Of a stretch of 24,163 nucleotides of DNA, positions 5,948 to 13,547 are shown in pieces. Under the pieces are notes generated by a model. That model searched no databases and had not been told where the DNA came from. It saw only the letters and a program-made list of their open reading frames with translations. Each line of letters opens with the position of its first letter. Positions within the stretch are counted from its first letter, which is position 1. The stretch comes from 2-12-FULL-60-25 sp964638165. Lineage in GTDB: Bacteria; Patescibacteriota; Patescibacteriia; 2-12-FULL-60-25. The DNA lies in assembly GCA_964638165.1 (NCBI GenBank), contig CAZWYJ010000009.1, forward strand, positions 1 to 24,163, given 5' to 3'. Made by a program: the position numbers and the translations under genes.

Positions 5948-8617
5948 TCACCCGCCGATCGCCTTTGCCGGCTCGACCGCAAGCGTTGCATCCGCCTTGA
6001 GAACAACCGTATCCCGACGATGTACCTGATTGCGCAAAAGGAGATCCGCAAGTTGCGTATCCACCCGATCCTGAATAACGCGCCGCAATGGACGCGCTCC
6101 GAAGAGCGGATCGAACCCGGCTTTCGCAAGAACCTCCACTCCCCCATCCTCGGCCCGGAACAGAATGCCACGCTCCCCAAGCTGGCGCTCAATCCGCCGA
6201 AGCATGAGCCAACAGATCTGCTCCACATCATCGAGCGTGAGCGGGTGATACACGATCATGGCATCGAAACGGTTGAGGAACTCCGGCCGGAACAGGGTCT
6301 TGAGCTCGCGCTCGATCAAGGCCGTCTTGATCTGTTCAATCGGCGTTCCGATCTTGACCTCATCCTGAATGAACGATGTTCCGGCATTCGACGTCGCGAT
6401 GAGGACGACATTCGTAAAATCAACCGTGCGTCCCACGCCATCCGTCAGCCGTCCGTCATCCATGACCTGGAGGAAGAGGTTGAGAATGTCCGAGTGCGCC
6501 TTTTCGATTTCATCAAGCAAGACGATGGAGAATGGCTTCTTGCGCACCGCCTCCGTGAGCAATCCTCCGCGCTCATCGCCTGCTGCGCCGATCATGCGAT
6601 ACACGGAGTCCGCTTCCTGGTATTCCGACATATCCACGCGGATCATATTCCCCTCATCGCCGAAGTACTCGGCCGCGAGCGCCTTCGCGGTCTCCGTCTT
6701 ACCGACACCGGTTGGCCCGAGGAAGAGGAAGTTCGCGATCGGACGCTTGCCCTCGCGAAGCTCCGCGCGCGCACGTCGCATGGCCTGCGCAACCGCGGTG
6801 ATGGCTTCCGATTGACCGACCACGCGCGTATGCAAGCGATCCTCCAATCCGAGAAGCTTCTCTGACTCGTCCCGCGACACCGCTTCCACCGGAATCTGCG
6901 TCTTATCATGCACGACCGAGGCCACGTCTTCCCCGGTCACGAGCGCCTGATCCCCTCGCGTGCGATGCGCGAGTACCGCTGCCTCACGGATCAGATCCAG
7001 CGCTGTAGACGGCATGGCGCGATCATGAAGGTATCGGCTCGCCAGCTTGGCCGCGCGCTCAATTGCCGCAAAAGTAAAGAAGATGTTCTGCTTGTACTCA
7101 ATCGCTCCGGACCTTGCCATGAGCACGCGCATGGAAGCGTCCACGTCCAGTTCCGGCACATCCACGCGCGCGAGTTTGGATCCGAGCAAACGACGCTCGA
7201 TGTAGGCGGTATACGAATCAGGCGTGGTCGTTCCGATCACAATGAACCGCCCGCGGTTCAGCTCATTCGCCAGGGTCTCGGAGAGATCCAGCGGACCGCT
7301 CCCACGCGCACCCGAAAGCGCCTCAATTCCCTCAAGGACGAGGATGATATTCCCGCTCAGCTGTACCTCTTCCAAAATGGCAAAAAACCGCTCGCCGGCA
7401 AGACTCGCATCTCCGGCAGCGACCACTTGCGGAATATTGATCGAAACCAAACGCCGATCGAAGAGCTCGGAAGGCACATCCTCTTCCACCATGCGTCGCG
7501 CCAATCCCTCAATCAACGCACGCTTGCCCACGCCACGCGCACCAACCAGGATAACGGATCGCGATCCGCTCTCAATGGAGCGCAGGAGCTCCTCCATTTC
7601 CGTTTTTCTTCCGACGATGGCCGGGATATACCCATTTCGCGCCGCAAGCGTGAGATCTTCGCTGAACCGGTCAAGGAGCGGGGTCACCCGCGCGGTCATG
7701 GAACGATTCATCACGCTCTTCGGCTTGAGCATGGCGAGGCGCACGAATCGCTGATAATCCTCTCGCATCTTCTCGCGCAACCGAATCCACTCCGCCACGT
7801 GCACCACGTGATCCGGCGGATACCCCATGCCGTCAAACGCCTCACGCAAACGCTCATCCTGCGCGAATGCTGCGGAAAAAATCTCAATGGTCCGAACCGT
7901 CGTCCGTCGTTCTTTGCGCGCGAGCTCATACGCCGTAATCAGAACGCGTACCGCGTCCGCCGAAAGCACCGGCGCCTTGCGATCGCTCGGTTCGCCCAGC
8001 CGGATCAGCGCCGCGATCGGCTGTTTCGTCTTCTCGAACGCAAGACCGACCCGCGCCAAAAAGCGCGCACCCGTTGCCGAAGCCAAGGACGCGGCGAAAA
8101 GGTGCGGAACGCCAATTTCCGCCTTGGAGAGATTGCGTGCCAAGCGATATGCCGCATCAACGACTTCCCATGCCTCGAGGCTGAAGTGCTCGCTGACATC
8201 AAAACGGTGATCCGCGCGATCCCGCGCAGTCTTCTCGCGCTCCGCGTTCCACACCGCGCCCTTATCCCATCCCGGGATGGGTTTCGCGTCATTTCCGTAC
8301 TCGATGAGACGGAAGATCAAAAAGCAGTCAATGAAAATACCGAGCCAGAACAGGGCGATTTCCGGATACCCGCCAAACCAGAACGCGGACGTCAAAACGC
8401 CATCCAGCGCATCGAGGCGCGTCACCCGCCACACGAATGCAATCAGCGTGATCGCGGACGCGGCCATGAGGAGGAGGTGAAAAATCGTGGTCACGGTCCG
8501 CCGAATACGCCGGAAGACGAGGTGGAATTCATCCACGGGCGCTCCCCACACAAGCAAACCATCCACGGACGCGAGGCCGATAGTCTTTGCCGGATTCTGT
8601 TTGATGATCTCACTCAT
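5948..8617 (-). CDS. Membrane-anchored ClpC-like double AAA+ ATPase
   Basis: The ATG at 8617 gives 889 residues. Two hydrophobic segments (about 44-64 and 86-106) anchor the N-terminus; a Clp N-domain-like region follows (about 145-285), then two AAA+ modules. Module 2 is intact: Walker A LGPTGVGKT (633-641), Walker B VLLDEIEKAH (699-708), sensor IATSNAG, RPEFLNRFD and a ClpB-type C-terminal lid. Module 1 is degenerate: Walker A GARGVGKR (Thr to Arg), Walker B region ILVLEGIE where family members have a DE pair, and no ALERRF arginine-finger motif. There is no ClpB-type long coiled-coil middle domain. It probably unfolds or remodels envelope proteins; whether it feeds ClpP cannot be told. The upstream ATG at 8641 lies inside an inverted repeat, so 8617 is preferred. 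The small membrane-protein gene precedes it on the same strand. Confidence 0.88.
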   Translation of the reverse strand: MSEIIKQNPAKTIGLASVDGLLVWGAPVDEFHLVFRRIRRTVTTIFHLLLMAASAITLIAFVWRVTRLDALDGVLTSAFWFGGYPEIALFWLGIFIDCFLIFRLIEYGNDAKPIPGWDKGAVWNAEREKTARDRADHRFDVSEHFSLEAWEVVDAAYRLARNLSKAEIGVPHLFAASLASATGARFLARVGLAFEKTKQPIAALIRLGEPSDRKAPVLSADAVRVLITAYELARKERRTTVRTIEIFSAAFAQDERLREAFDGMGYPPDHVVHVAEWIRLREKMREDYQRFVRLAMLKPKSVMNRSMTARVTPLLDRFSEDLTLAARNGYIPAIVGRKTEMEELLRSIESGSRSVILVGARGVGKRALIEGLARRMVEEDVPSELFDRRLVSINIPQVVAAGDASLAGERFFAILEEVQLSGNIILVLEGIEALSGARGSGPLDLSETLANELNRGRFIVIGTTTPDSYTAYIERRLLGSKLARVDVPELDVDASMRVLMARSGAIEYKQNIFFTFAAIERAAKLASRYLHDRAMPSTALDLIREAAVLAHRTRGDQALVTGEDVASVVHDKTQIPVEAVSRDESEKLLGLEDRLHTRVVGQSEAITAVAQAMRRARAELREGKRPIANFLFLGPTGVGKTETAKALAAEYFGDEGNMIRVDMSEYQEADSVYRMIGAAGDERGGLLTEAVRKKPFSIVLLDEIEKAHSDILNLFLQVMDDGRLTDGVGRTVDFTNVVLIATSNAGTSFIQDEVKIGTPIEQIKTALIERELKTLFRPEFLNRFDAMIVYHPLTLDDVEQICWLMLRRIERQLGERGILFRAEDGGVEVLAKAGFDPLFGARPLRRVIQDRVDTQLADLLLRNQVHRRDTVVLKADATLAVEPAKAIGG

Positions 8618-8634
8618 AGAATAAGGGATCGCCA

Positions 8635-8755
8635 AGAACATTCATTTTTGGATGCAGACCGAGGAAGAACCGAGCATCGAGCGATGCGCACACAGACGTA
8701 CGCAGAGCGAGAGGCGGAGGTTCTGACAAAGGTATGCGCCAAAAATGAATGTTCT
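8635..8755. repeat. Inverted repeat between the membrane-protein gene and the Clp-like gene
   Basis: Perfect 17-bp arms (AGAACATTCATTTTTGG at 8635-8651 and its inverse at 8739-8755) enclose an 87-nt GC-rich loop. The right arm ends 2 bp from the stop of the upstream gene (8757) and the left arm starts 18 bp before the preferred Clp-like start. It could act as an attenuating hairpin or be an inserted repeat unit. Confidence 0.8.
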
Positions 8756-8756
8756 G

Positions 8757-9152
8757 TCATAGGGAAGACGCTCGATCGCGGATAACAGTCAAGACTCCGC
8801 CCTGGATCGCCAAAATAAGCGCAGCCGGAGGTAGAATAATCCATGCCGCAATGCCAACGGCGTACATGACGATTTCCACGAACAATGCGATACAACGACC
8901 AATCAAAACCACGAGACGCATAAACACGCTGATCAATCGGCTCGTCCAGTCATACAGGCCGTACATTGGCACGAAAAAATTCCGTATCCATACGCCAAGG
9001 GCATAGGCACGGATGCGGTACACGATCGTCGCATACGCGAGGTCAATCACCCGCTGCAACCCGCGGGTATACCACCACACCGGAAACCAAAGAACGCTCC
9101 CCACGAGGTCAACGAAAAGAAGTTGCGCAATAGCACCAACGCGCGATTTCAT
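8757..9152 (-). CDS. Small polytopic membrane protein, unknown function
   Basis: The 131-residue protein is not recognised. It has about three or four hydrophobic segments (roughly 8-28, 38-55, 70-95 and 97-118) and basic/aromatic loops such as WYTRGLQR and WIRNFF. The ATG at 9152 is fixed by an extended -10 element that ends 6 nt upstream, giving a leaderless mRNA. The gene directly precedes the membrane-anchored Clp-like ATPase on the same strand, with an inverted repeat between them, so a joint envelope role is plausible but unproven. A shortened copy of its 5' end and promoter occurs at 11591-11637. Confidence 0.75.
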   Translation of the reverse strand: MKSRVGAIAQLLFVDLVGSVLWFPVWWYTRGLQRVIDLAYATIVYRIRAYALGVWIRNFFVPMYGLYDWTSRLISVFMRLVVLIGRCIALFVEIVMYAVGIAAWIILPPAALILAIQGGVLTVIRDRASSL

Positions 9153-9168
9153 GGGGAGAGTATAGCAT
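9095..9168 (-). repeat. Direct repeat, full copy (membrane-protein 5' end and promoter)
   Basis: Segments 9095-9112 (18 bp, identical) and 9142-9168 (27 bp, one mismatch) recur in the same order and orientation at 11591-11608 and 11611-11637. The distant copy lacks the 29 bp between them. Together the copies bracket the ATP-grasp / 5-FCL-like / CofE-like genes. Confidence 0.85.
9159..9167 (-). promoter_or_regulatory. Extended -10 promoter of the small membrane-protein gene
   Basis: The minus-strand nonamer TGCTATACT is identical to the one before the Nudix gene and is followed after 6 nt (CTCCCC) by the ATG at 9152. The predicted transcript begins at or within 1-2 nt of the ATG. A heptamer array lies immediately upstream where a -35 element would be. 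Confidence 0.65.
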
Positions 9169-9172
9169 GAAC

Positions 9173-9200
9173 AGTCGGTAGTCGGCAGTCGGAAGTCGTA
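9173..9200. repeat. AGTCGGN heptamer array
   Basis: AGTCGGT, AGTCGGC, AGTCGGA, AGTCGTA lie in exact 7-bp register, just upstream of the -10 element of the leftward membrane-protein gene. The changes fall mostly at the last position of the unit. Confidence 0.8.
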
Positions 9201-9281
9201 GTTCGTATTTCGGGACGGTATGAGCTATTCGTATACAAGACGCCGATCACGTCATCATAAAAACAATCAAGACAAATGCCA

Positions 9282-9310
9282 TTGACAAAGAATCAAAAAA
9301 ATCATACGAT
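9282..9310 (+). promoter_or_regulatory. Sigma70-type promoter of the ATP-grasp cassette
   Basis: TTGACA (9282-9287), a 17-bp spacer and TACGAT (9305-9310) match a strong housekeeping promoter. The predicted leader is about 40 nt and contains GAGAGGG just before the ATG at 9356. The -10 overlaps an imperfect palindrome (ATCATACGA / TTCGCATGAT, 9301-9319) that could bind a regulator. Confidence 0.75.
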
Positions 9311-9355
9311 TCGCATGATCCGCCAAAAGAGCAAAATTCAAACGAGAGGGACACC

Positions 9356-10366
9356 ATGTCAAAAAAGAAACCCCGACCGATCCTTGTCACGCTCATCAAA
9401 AAGCTCGCGCCCGAAATAGGCGCAACGGTTTTAATTGAACCGGAATGGGAAATCGCGGGACAAATTCGCTTCAAGAACGGAAGGACGCGATACGTTCGCT
9501 ACTCGACGCTTGACCTGAATCCCGTTGGCGCATCAGATATCGCGAAAGACAAAGACTACGCGAATTTTTTCATGCGGGCCATGGGATACCCGACGATTCC
9601 GGGAAAAACTTTTTTCTCCAAAGCGTGGGCCAAAGCGATTGGTTCGCGTCGCTCGATCGACGCAGGATATCGGTACGCAAAACAACTCGGATTCCCCGTC
9701 ATCGTCAAGCCGAATAGCGGGAGCCAAGGGTGTGGCGTTGCTCTCGTACGTACGAGAGCTCAATTCTATCGGGCCATGCGACAAATCTTCCTGCAAGACA
9801 GGGTCGCGCTCGTTCAAACGCCCGTTCGAGGAAAAGACTACCGCATCATTGTCCTGGATGGAAAAATCATTTCCGCCTACGAACGCAGTCCTCTCTCCGT
9901 TACCGGAAACGGACGCTCGACAATCGCACAGCTCCTTAATAAAAAACAGCGATCCTTCGTAGCATCAAGTCGGGATACGCGGATCAAGACCGATGATCCA
10001 CGTATCACGGAAAAACTTGCTACGCAAGGAAAGACTATGGCATACGTCCCGACGAGGAACGAACAAGTCTTTCTTCTCGACAATGCGAATCTCTCATCCG
10101 GAGGAGAGTCAAGGGACGTCACGACTGCCATGCATACAGACTTTCAAGATATCGCTACCCGACTCACGAAAGATATGGGATTGCGATTCTGTGGAGTTGA
10201 CCTCATGATCGAAGGTGACATCGCCGACCCGCCAAAACGATACTGGGTTATTGAAATCAATGCGGCCCCTGGTCTCGACCACTACGCGAACTCCGGTACA
10301 GGGCAAAAACAAGTCGTAGAAAAGATGTACCTTCATGTTCTCAAGAGCCTAGAAACCGACCATTGA
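9356..10366 (+). CDS. ATP-grasp ligase, cyanophycin-synthetase-like
   Basis: ATP-grasp enzymes activate a carboxylate as acyl phosphate and join it to an amine or similar nucleophile. The 336-residue protein has the whole fold: FPVIVKP with K118, the glycine-rich loop SGSQGCGV (121-128), GKDYRIIVLDG (159-169), VTGNGRSTI (182-190), GVDLM with D282, and the metal site EINAAPG (300-306). VTGNGRSTI and the EINAAPG ending are closest to CphA (cyanophycin synthetase) and GshF-type ligases. There is no Mur-ligase half as in CphA, so polymer synthesis is not implied; the acceptor is unknown. The start is supported by GAGAGGG 5 nt before the ATG. The stop overlaps the TTG start of the next gene (TTGA), suggesting translational coupling. 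Confidence 0.88.
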   Translation: MSKKKPRPILVTLIKKLAPEIGATVLIEPEWEIAGQIRFKNGRTRYVRYSTLDLNPVGASDIAKDKDYANFFMRAMGYPTIPGKTFFSKAWAKAIGSRRSIDAGYRYAKQLGFPVIVKPNSGSQGCGVALVRTRAQFYRAMRQIFLQDRVALVQTPVRGKDYRIIVLDGKIISAYERSPLSVTGNGRSTIAQLLNKKQRSFVASSRDTRIKTDDPRITEKLATQGKTMAYVPTRNEQVFLLDNANLSSGGESRDVTTAMHTDFQDIATRLTKDMGLRFCGVDLMIEGDIADPPKRYWVIEINAAPGLDHYANSGTGQKQVVEKMYLHVLKSLETDH

Positions 10367-10872
10367 ATCCAAAATCACACGTTGCTGGGGAGAAGATTTT
10401 CCCGGCATCTCTATTTCTGAAAATGCACATCAGTGAAATTCAAAAATGCCTATCCGCCTATCAGGTGTGCATCACATATCAACCAATCCGCGACGAGCCG
10501 GACCCGTCACGATTGATAAAAATATTTCCAGAAAAGCGTATACGCATTCTTCCGGCAGATGCAAACGCGGATCCGTATGCATGCGCTCACGAATGTAATG
10601 AAACATTTCAAAATCTTCACACGTGCATTCTCATCCCCGGAACACGATTCGACCTTTTTGGAAATAGGATCGGCCACGGAGGCGGTTGGTACGATCGTTT
10701 TCTATCACACGTCCCGCCGAAATGGGCACGCATAGGCGTAACGCCCGTAACGCGCATATCAAAAGAACGCATCCTCGTTCAGGCATGGGATCAGCCGATG
10801 GATTATCTTTTGATCATGAATGCGTCCGAGGATTTTTCCTATCACGAAACGCTTTCCCGTTCTGAAAAATGA
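10363..10872 (+). CDS. 5-formyltetrahydrofolate cyclo-ligase-like protein
   Basis: The C-terminal half carries the 5-FCL signature: CILIPGTRFDLFGNRIG (88-104) followed by GHGGGWYDRF (104-113), then VTPVTRISKERI and DQPMDYLLI. True 5-FCL uses ATP to turn 5-formyl-THF into methenyl-THF. At 169 residues it is somewhat short, and the N-terminal Lys/Arg-rich helix that helps bind ATP in canonical enzymes is hard to find. The role may have diverged, or a later start such as the ATG at 10423 may be used. The TTG start overlaps the stop of the ATP-grasp gene. The last 59 bp overlap the 3' end of the convergent CofE-like gene. Context suggests it acts with the ligase beside it rather than in bulk folate metabolism. 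Confidence 0.75.
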   Translation: MNPKSHVAGEKIFPASLFLKMHISEIQKCLSAYQVCITYQPIRDEPDPSRLIKIFPEKRIRILPADANADPYACAHECNETFQNLHTCILIPGTRFDLFGNRIGHGGGWYDRFLSHVPPKWARIGVTPVTRISKERILVQAWDQPMDYLLIMNASEDFSYHETLSRSEK

Positions 10873-11545
10873 AACGAAAAATGTCACGATGTTCGGATAT
10901 ACGCATATCCGCGGGCGTAAAAATGTCTTTTTCTGCATACTCCACCGGCGCATGGCGCAAGAGAACGACCGGGATGCGTTCATTCCCCTCTCCCATCACG
11001 AGTACCGCGCTGGCCGCAAGAGCATCCGCGACATTGCTCTGCGTAACTCGGCTCATTCTTCCATACAAATCCTCTTTTCCAATATAACTCCTGATCGGAC
11101 AAAAACCCGACCATCCGATCGCCCGTCCGATCGTTCCCATGCGCAAGGGGACGCTTCGTGTATCCGTAATCAAAACACCAATCCGCTTGAGCCCAAATCG
11201 CTTCGCGAGATTTTTCCGTATCCGCCGAGCGCTCCCCATAGGATCTTTTGGAAGAAGAATCGCTTCTCCATCCGCATTCGATTCATCAGCGCCCGCATTT
11301 ATGCACCATCCATCATCCATCAATGCAATTTTGGCCCACGGAGTCTGTACGATTTTCTTGGCCGTCCGTGAAATGTACGCCTCTTTTTCTTCTATACGGA
11401 TCATGCGCCTCTGACAAAGCGCGAGAACTTTTGAGGTTACGCAAAGAATATCCCCTTCTTTCATTGATACAACCGCCTTATCAAGAAGGCGATAGATTGA
11501 ATCGCCTTTCTGCACGATCGCCGTTCGTATCGGAATAAGATGCAT
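10814..11545 (-). CDS. CofE-like (F420-0:gamma-glutamyl ligase family) protein
   Basis: CofE adds gamma-linked glutamates to coenzyme F420-0 using GTP and divalent metal. The 243-residue product (ATG at 11545) starts MHLIPIR like the family and carries INAGADESNA (82-91), LLPKDPMGSA (97-106), ITDTRSVPLRMGTIGRAIG (126-144) and a distal VADALAASAVLVMGEG. The order and length fit PF01996. No other F420 biosynthesis gene is visible here, and these ultrasmall bacteria are not known to make F420, so the substrate is probably something else. An ATG at 11608 would add 21 hydrophobic residues that come from the duplicated membrane-protein 5' end and is unlikely. The gene converges on the 5-FCL-like gene with a 59-bp overlap, so the two transcripts would be antisense at their ends. 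Confidence 0.87.
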   Translation of the reverse strand: MHLIPIRTAIVQKGDSIYRLLDKAVVSMKEGDILCVTSKVLALCQRRMIRIEEKEAYISRTAKKIVQTPWAKIALMDDGWCINAGADESNADGEAILLPKDPMGSARRIRKNLAKRFGLKRIGVLITDTRSVPLRMGTIGRAIGWSGFCPIRSYIGKEDLYGRMSRVTQSNVADALAASAVLVMGEGNERIPVVLLRHAPVEYAEKDIFTPADMRISEHRDIFRFIFQNGKAFRDRKNPRTHS

Positions 11546-11590
11546 ACGCTTGCAAGACAGCGTAGCAAAAAATGCCATAAAAAAATACAC

Positions 11591-11637
11591 CGCTCCCCAC
11601 GAGGTCAATACGCGATTTCATGGGGAGGGTATAGCAT
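11591..11637 (-). repeat. Direct repeat, shortened copy upstream of the CofE-like gene
   Basis: It matches 9095-9168 but lacks 29 bp and has TA at the junction, a net loss of 27 bp that keeps the reading frame. On the minus strand it keeps ATGAAATCGCG and then DLVGS-coding sequence. The promoter nonamer has become TGCTATACC, losing the key last T. This is a remnant of the membrane-protein gene start, or a captured promoter region. Confidence 0.8.
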
Positions 11638-11641
11638 AAAT

Positions 11642-11750
11642 TCCACACCCATCCCTGCCCGCAACGCCTCGCGGACTCGGCTTGCGTGGCGGGCGGGCCC
11701 AACCCTTCCCTGCCTGCCCGCCTCTGGCGGGAGTACAGGGAAGGGAGCTC
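11642..11750 (-). repeat. Mosaic palindromic repeat, copy C
   Basis: On the minus strand it contains CTCCCTTCCCTGTACTC, then CCCGCCAGAGGCGGG, then CCCGCCCGCCACGCAAGCCG and ATGGGTGT. It shares the last modules with copy A (5722-5898) and the CCGCCAGAGGCGGG hairpin with 13300-13350. Noncoding. Confidence 0.75.
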
Positions 11751-11794
11751 TGCCTGATGGCGATTCCTGCAAGAACGCTGTCTTGTTATTCTGA

Positions 11795-13057
11795 CTACTG
11801 TGACCGCAGATCCACTTCCCGCTTCCTGTACAGACCCGTATTCAATACACGGTTCATGTGCTCACTCGCAGACCGCACGGCGTCCGACTGATGTACGCCC
11901 ATATCCGCAAATCCCACCCCCTGACGCCCCATGTCATAGAAAAAATTCTTATACGTCTCCTTATCCTCTGCATCGAGTAAATCCAATATCTCTCGGAGAG
12001 GTGTATGATTCTCTAAAAATTGATCGAAATCCACCCGGCCATCCTGAGCGACCGCCTGATCCCAATCTTTTTTTATACCAGAAATGCTCGCCTGCAAATC
12101 CTTTACATGTTGTAATCGCTCCTCATCAACATCTTCTAGGACGATCGGGCCTTTCTGCTTCCGCTTTTCCGGAAGATATCTTCGCAAAAACTCCTCAATA
12201 GGCACATATGCGAAAGTGTTGCGGAATGGAAAATTTCCGGTCTCTGCCAGCTTGCGTAATCGTTCCTGATGAATTTGTCCATTCGCATCAATCAACTGAT
12301 ACCACGCTGAAAAATCCGCCATTGACGTTTTGATCTCGGGAACGGCAATGAATCCTAAACGCTTTGCGATCGGCGTATCCATAAGCCACGAGGTGCCAAT
12401 AATCGCCTTCGTGGAAGGAGCATTATCCACGACGTATTCCGCAAGCGCGCCAAAAGATTTCTTAATCGCTGAACTGTTCATGTCACCCTCTCCGGTGAAT
12501 GCCGGACGAAAATGCATTGCAATAACACCATCCGCCACAGAGAATCCCCGTTCTTTAAGAACATTCCACACCGCACTGTCTTCACTGGCCTGCATACCCG
12601 TCTGTACTGACTCCCACTGCAACAATCCATCCCGCCGACCCGTATCAGCGCGTAAAGGCGTCTCCCCGCCACACTTCTGAACTTCCGCGACATACGTGCC
12701 AACCTCCGTTCGAATATCGTTTCCGATATCCAGAATATCCTGATCAGAAGAATGCTCAAGATCAATCTGGGTGAGACGACCGCGCAATGCCTTACGGAAC
12801 GTCTCCCACATTTTCCAATACTCACGGTTCTCCGGACTTTGTAGTTCTTCTAGCGGCTTGAGTACGATTTGTTCAAAAGGAGTATCGTTTATCAGGTAAT
12901 CGCTAAACGATTTCTCGACACCTTCCTTCTCTTCCTTCTTCCATCGCTCTCTTGCATACCGAAGGCTTATCATCGCAATCTGATCCATGAGTTTCCTATC
13001 ACGGTCCTCTACATTCTCTGTCTGAATGCGCTCAATCGGCGGAGATTCGAAACTCAT
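11795..13057 (-). CDS. Protein of unknown function with duplicated helical end domains
   Basis: The 420-residue soluble protein is not confidently recognised. N- and C-terminal regions share a duplicated block: FSDYLINDTPFEQIV (51-65) followed by PENREYWKMWETF, and FDQFLENHTPLREIL (344-358) followed by EDKETYKNFFYDM. The middle (about 175-300) has AMHFRP, GTSWLMD (221-227) and DFSAWYQLID (248-257), which faintly recalls the C-terminal domain of GNAT-like acyltransferases (SWLLDP motif); this is a weak resemblance only. No signal peptide or membrane segment is visible. The ATG at 13057 follows an AT-rich leader without a Shine-Dalgarno sequence. The CofE-like gene lies downstream on the same strand, separated by repeats, so co-transcription is uncertain. 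Confidence 0.8.
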   Translation of the reverse strand: MSFESPPIERIQTENVEDRDRKLMDQIAMISLRYARERWKKEEKEGVEKSFSDYLINDTPFEQIVLKPLEELQSPENREYWKMWETFRKALRGRLTQIDLEHSSDQDILDIGNDIRTEVGTYVAEVQKCGGETPLRADTGRRDGLLQWESVQTGMQASEDSAVWNVLKERGFSVADGVIAMHFRPAFTGEGDMNSSAIKKSFGALAEYVVDNAPSTKAIIGTSWLMDTPIAKRLGFIAVPEIKTSMADFSAWYQLIDANGQIHQERLRKLAETGNFPFRNTFAYVPIEEFLRRYLPEKRKQKGPIVLEDVDEERLQHVKDLQASISGIKKDWDQAVAQDGRVDFDQFLENHTPLREILDLLDAEDKETYKNFFYDMGRQGVGFADMGVHQSDAVRSASEHMNRVLNTGLYRKREVDLRSQ

Positions 13058-13199
13058 AGATCATTTTCATAACACTAAACTGATGCGAAAACTATATTCC
13101 TCAAAATAAAAATCCGCAACAATCTCCCTTCATTCCTCAACCGTTACACCCCAGAAAAAAATATAACAAATTCCTTGCGTTAGGAGTTGGAAGTTGAGC

Positions 13200-13268
13200 A
13201 TCAAAAAAATCCTGAAAATCCTTTTAATCCTGTGAATCGCGTAGAACGCGACACGGTCATGGTTCAGA
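13200..13268 (-). repeat. GATT-type dispersed repeat, partial copy
   Basis: On the minus strand it reads TGAACCATGACC, then a TCGCGTTCTACGCGA hairpin, then ACAGGATTAAAAGGATT and TTCAGGATT. The 9-8-9-bp spacing of GATT units matches the other family members. The TTCTA-loop hairpin replaces the second GATT unit. Confidence 0.65.
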
Positions 13269-13423
13269 CCTTCTCGCCTATCGAAATAGACCCTTCGCAA
13301 GCCCCCGCCAGAGGTGCGGCATTCGTGAATGCCGTACCAGAGGCGGGCGGACAGGGTGACAAGAGCGAGTTGACGCTCAATCCGTTCATTCGTTAATCCG
13401 TCAATCCTAATCCCCCCCCCAAC

Positions 13424-13453
13424 AAAAAACGCCCCGACAACCGCCGGAGCGTT
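13424..13453 (-). terminator. Intrinsic terminator after the ftsL-like gene
   Basis: On the minus strand the stem AACGCTCCG / CGGGGCGTT (9 bp, one G-U) with an 8-nt loop is followed by TTTTTG. It lies about 95 bp past the ftsL-like stop codon and should end the mraZ-rsmH-ftsL transcript. Confidence 0.8.
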
Positions 13454-13547
13454 TCCTGTTTAATGACCGTTCTTATGAGTCCCCCAGTCCCTGTTCAGAA
13501 GGCCGAGAAACCCTGGTGCGCTTTCAAGAACATCCGGTAGCACAAAC

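Larger units (their letters stand above)
13058..13547. other. 490-bp noncoding region with repeat fragments and a terminator
   Basis: The first ~130 bp are AT-rich, probably the promoter and leader of the leftward 420-residue gene. Then come a GGATT-type repeat (about 13200-13268), a hairpin CGGCATTC / GAATGCCG (13317-13334) nested inside CCCGCC / GGCGGG, a short TCCGTT/TCCGTC-like degenerate array (13381-13412), a run of nine or so C, and the ftsL-side terminator. No ORF here has support. Confidence 0.6.

Noticed and set aside
6908..8785. 625-residue ORF on the plus strand opposite the Clp-like gene
   Set aside because: It is the mirror of the ClpC-like coding frame; its product is Arg/His-rich with no domain, while the minus strand carries clear AAA+ motifs.
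9356..10366. Full cyanophycin synthetase
   Set aside because: Only the ATP-grasp part is present; the Mur-ligase-like second half needed for cyanophycin synthesis is missing.
11481..11702. 73-residue minus-strand ORF carrying MKSR...DLVGS
   Set aside because: It is the translation of the shortened 5' copy of the membrane-protein gene and runs into CofE-like coding sequence in another frame, so it is a remnant rather than a functional gene.
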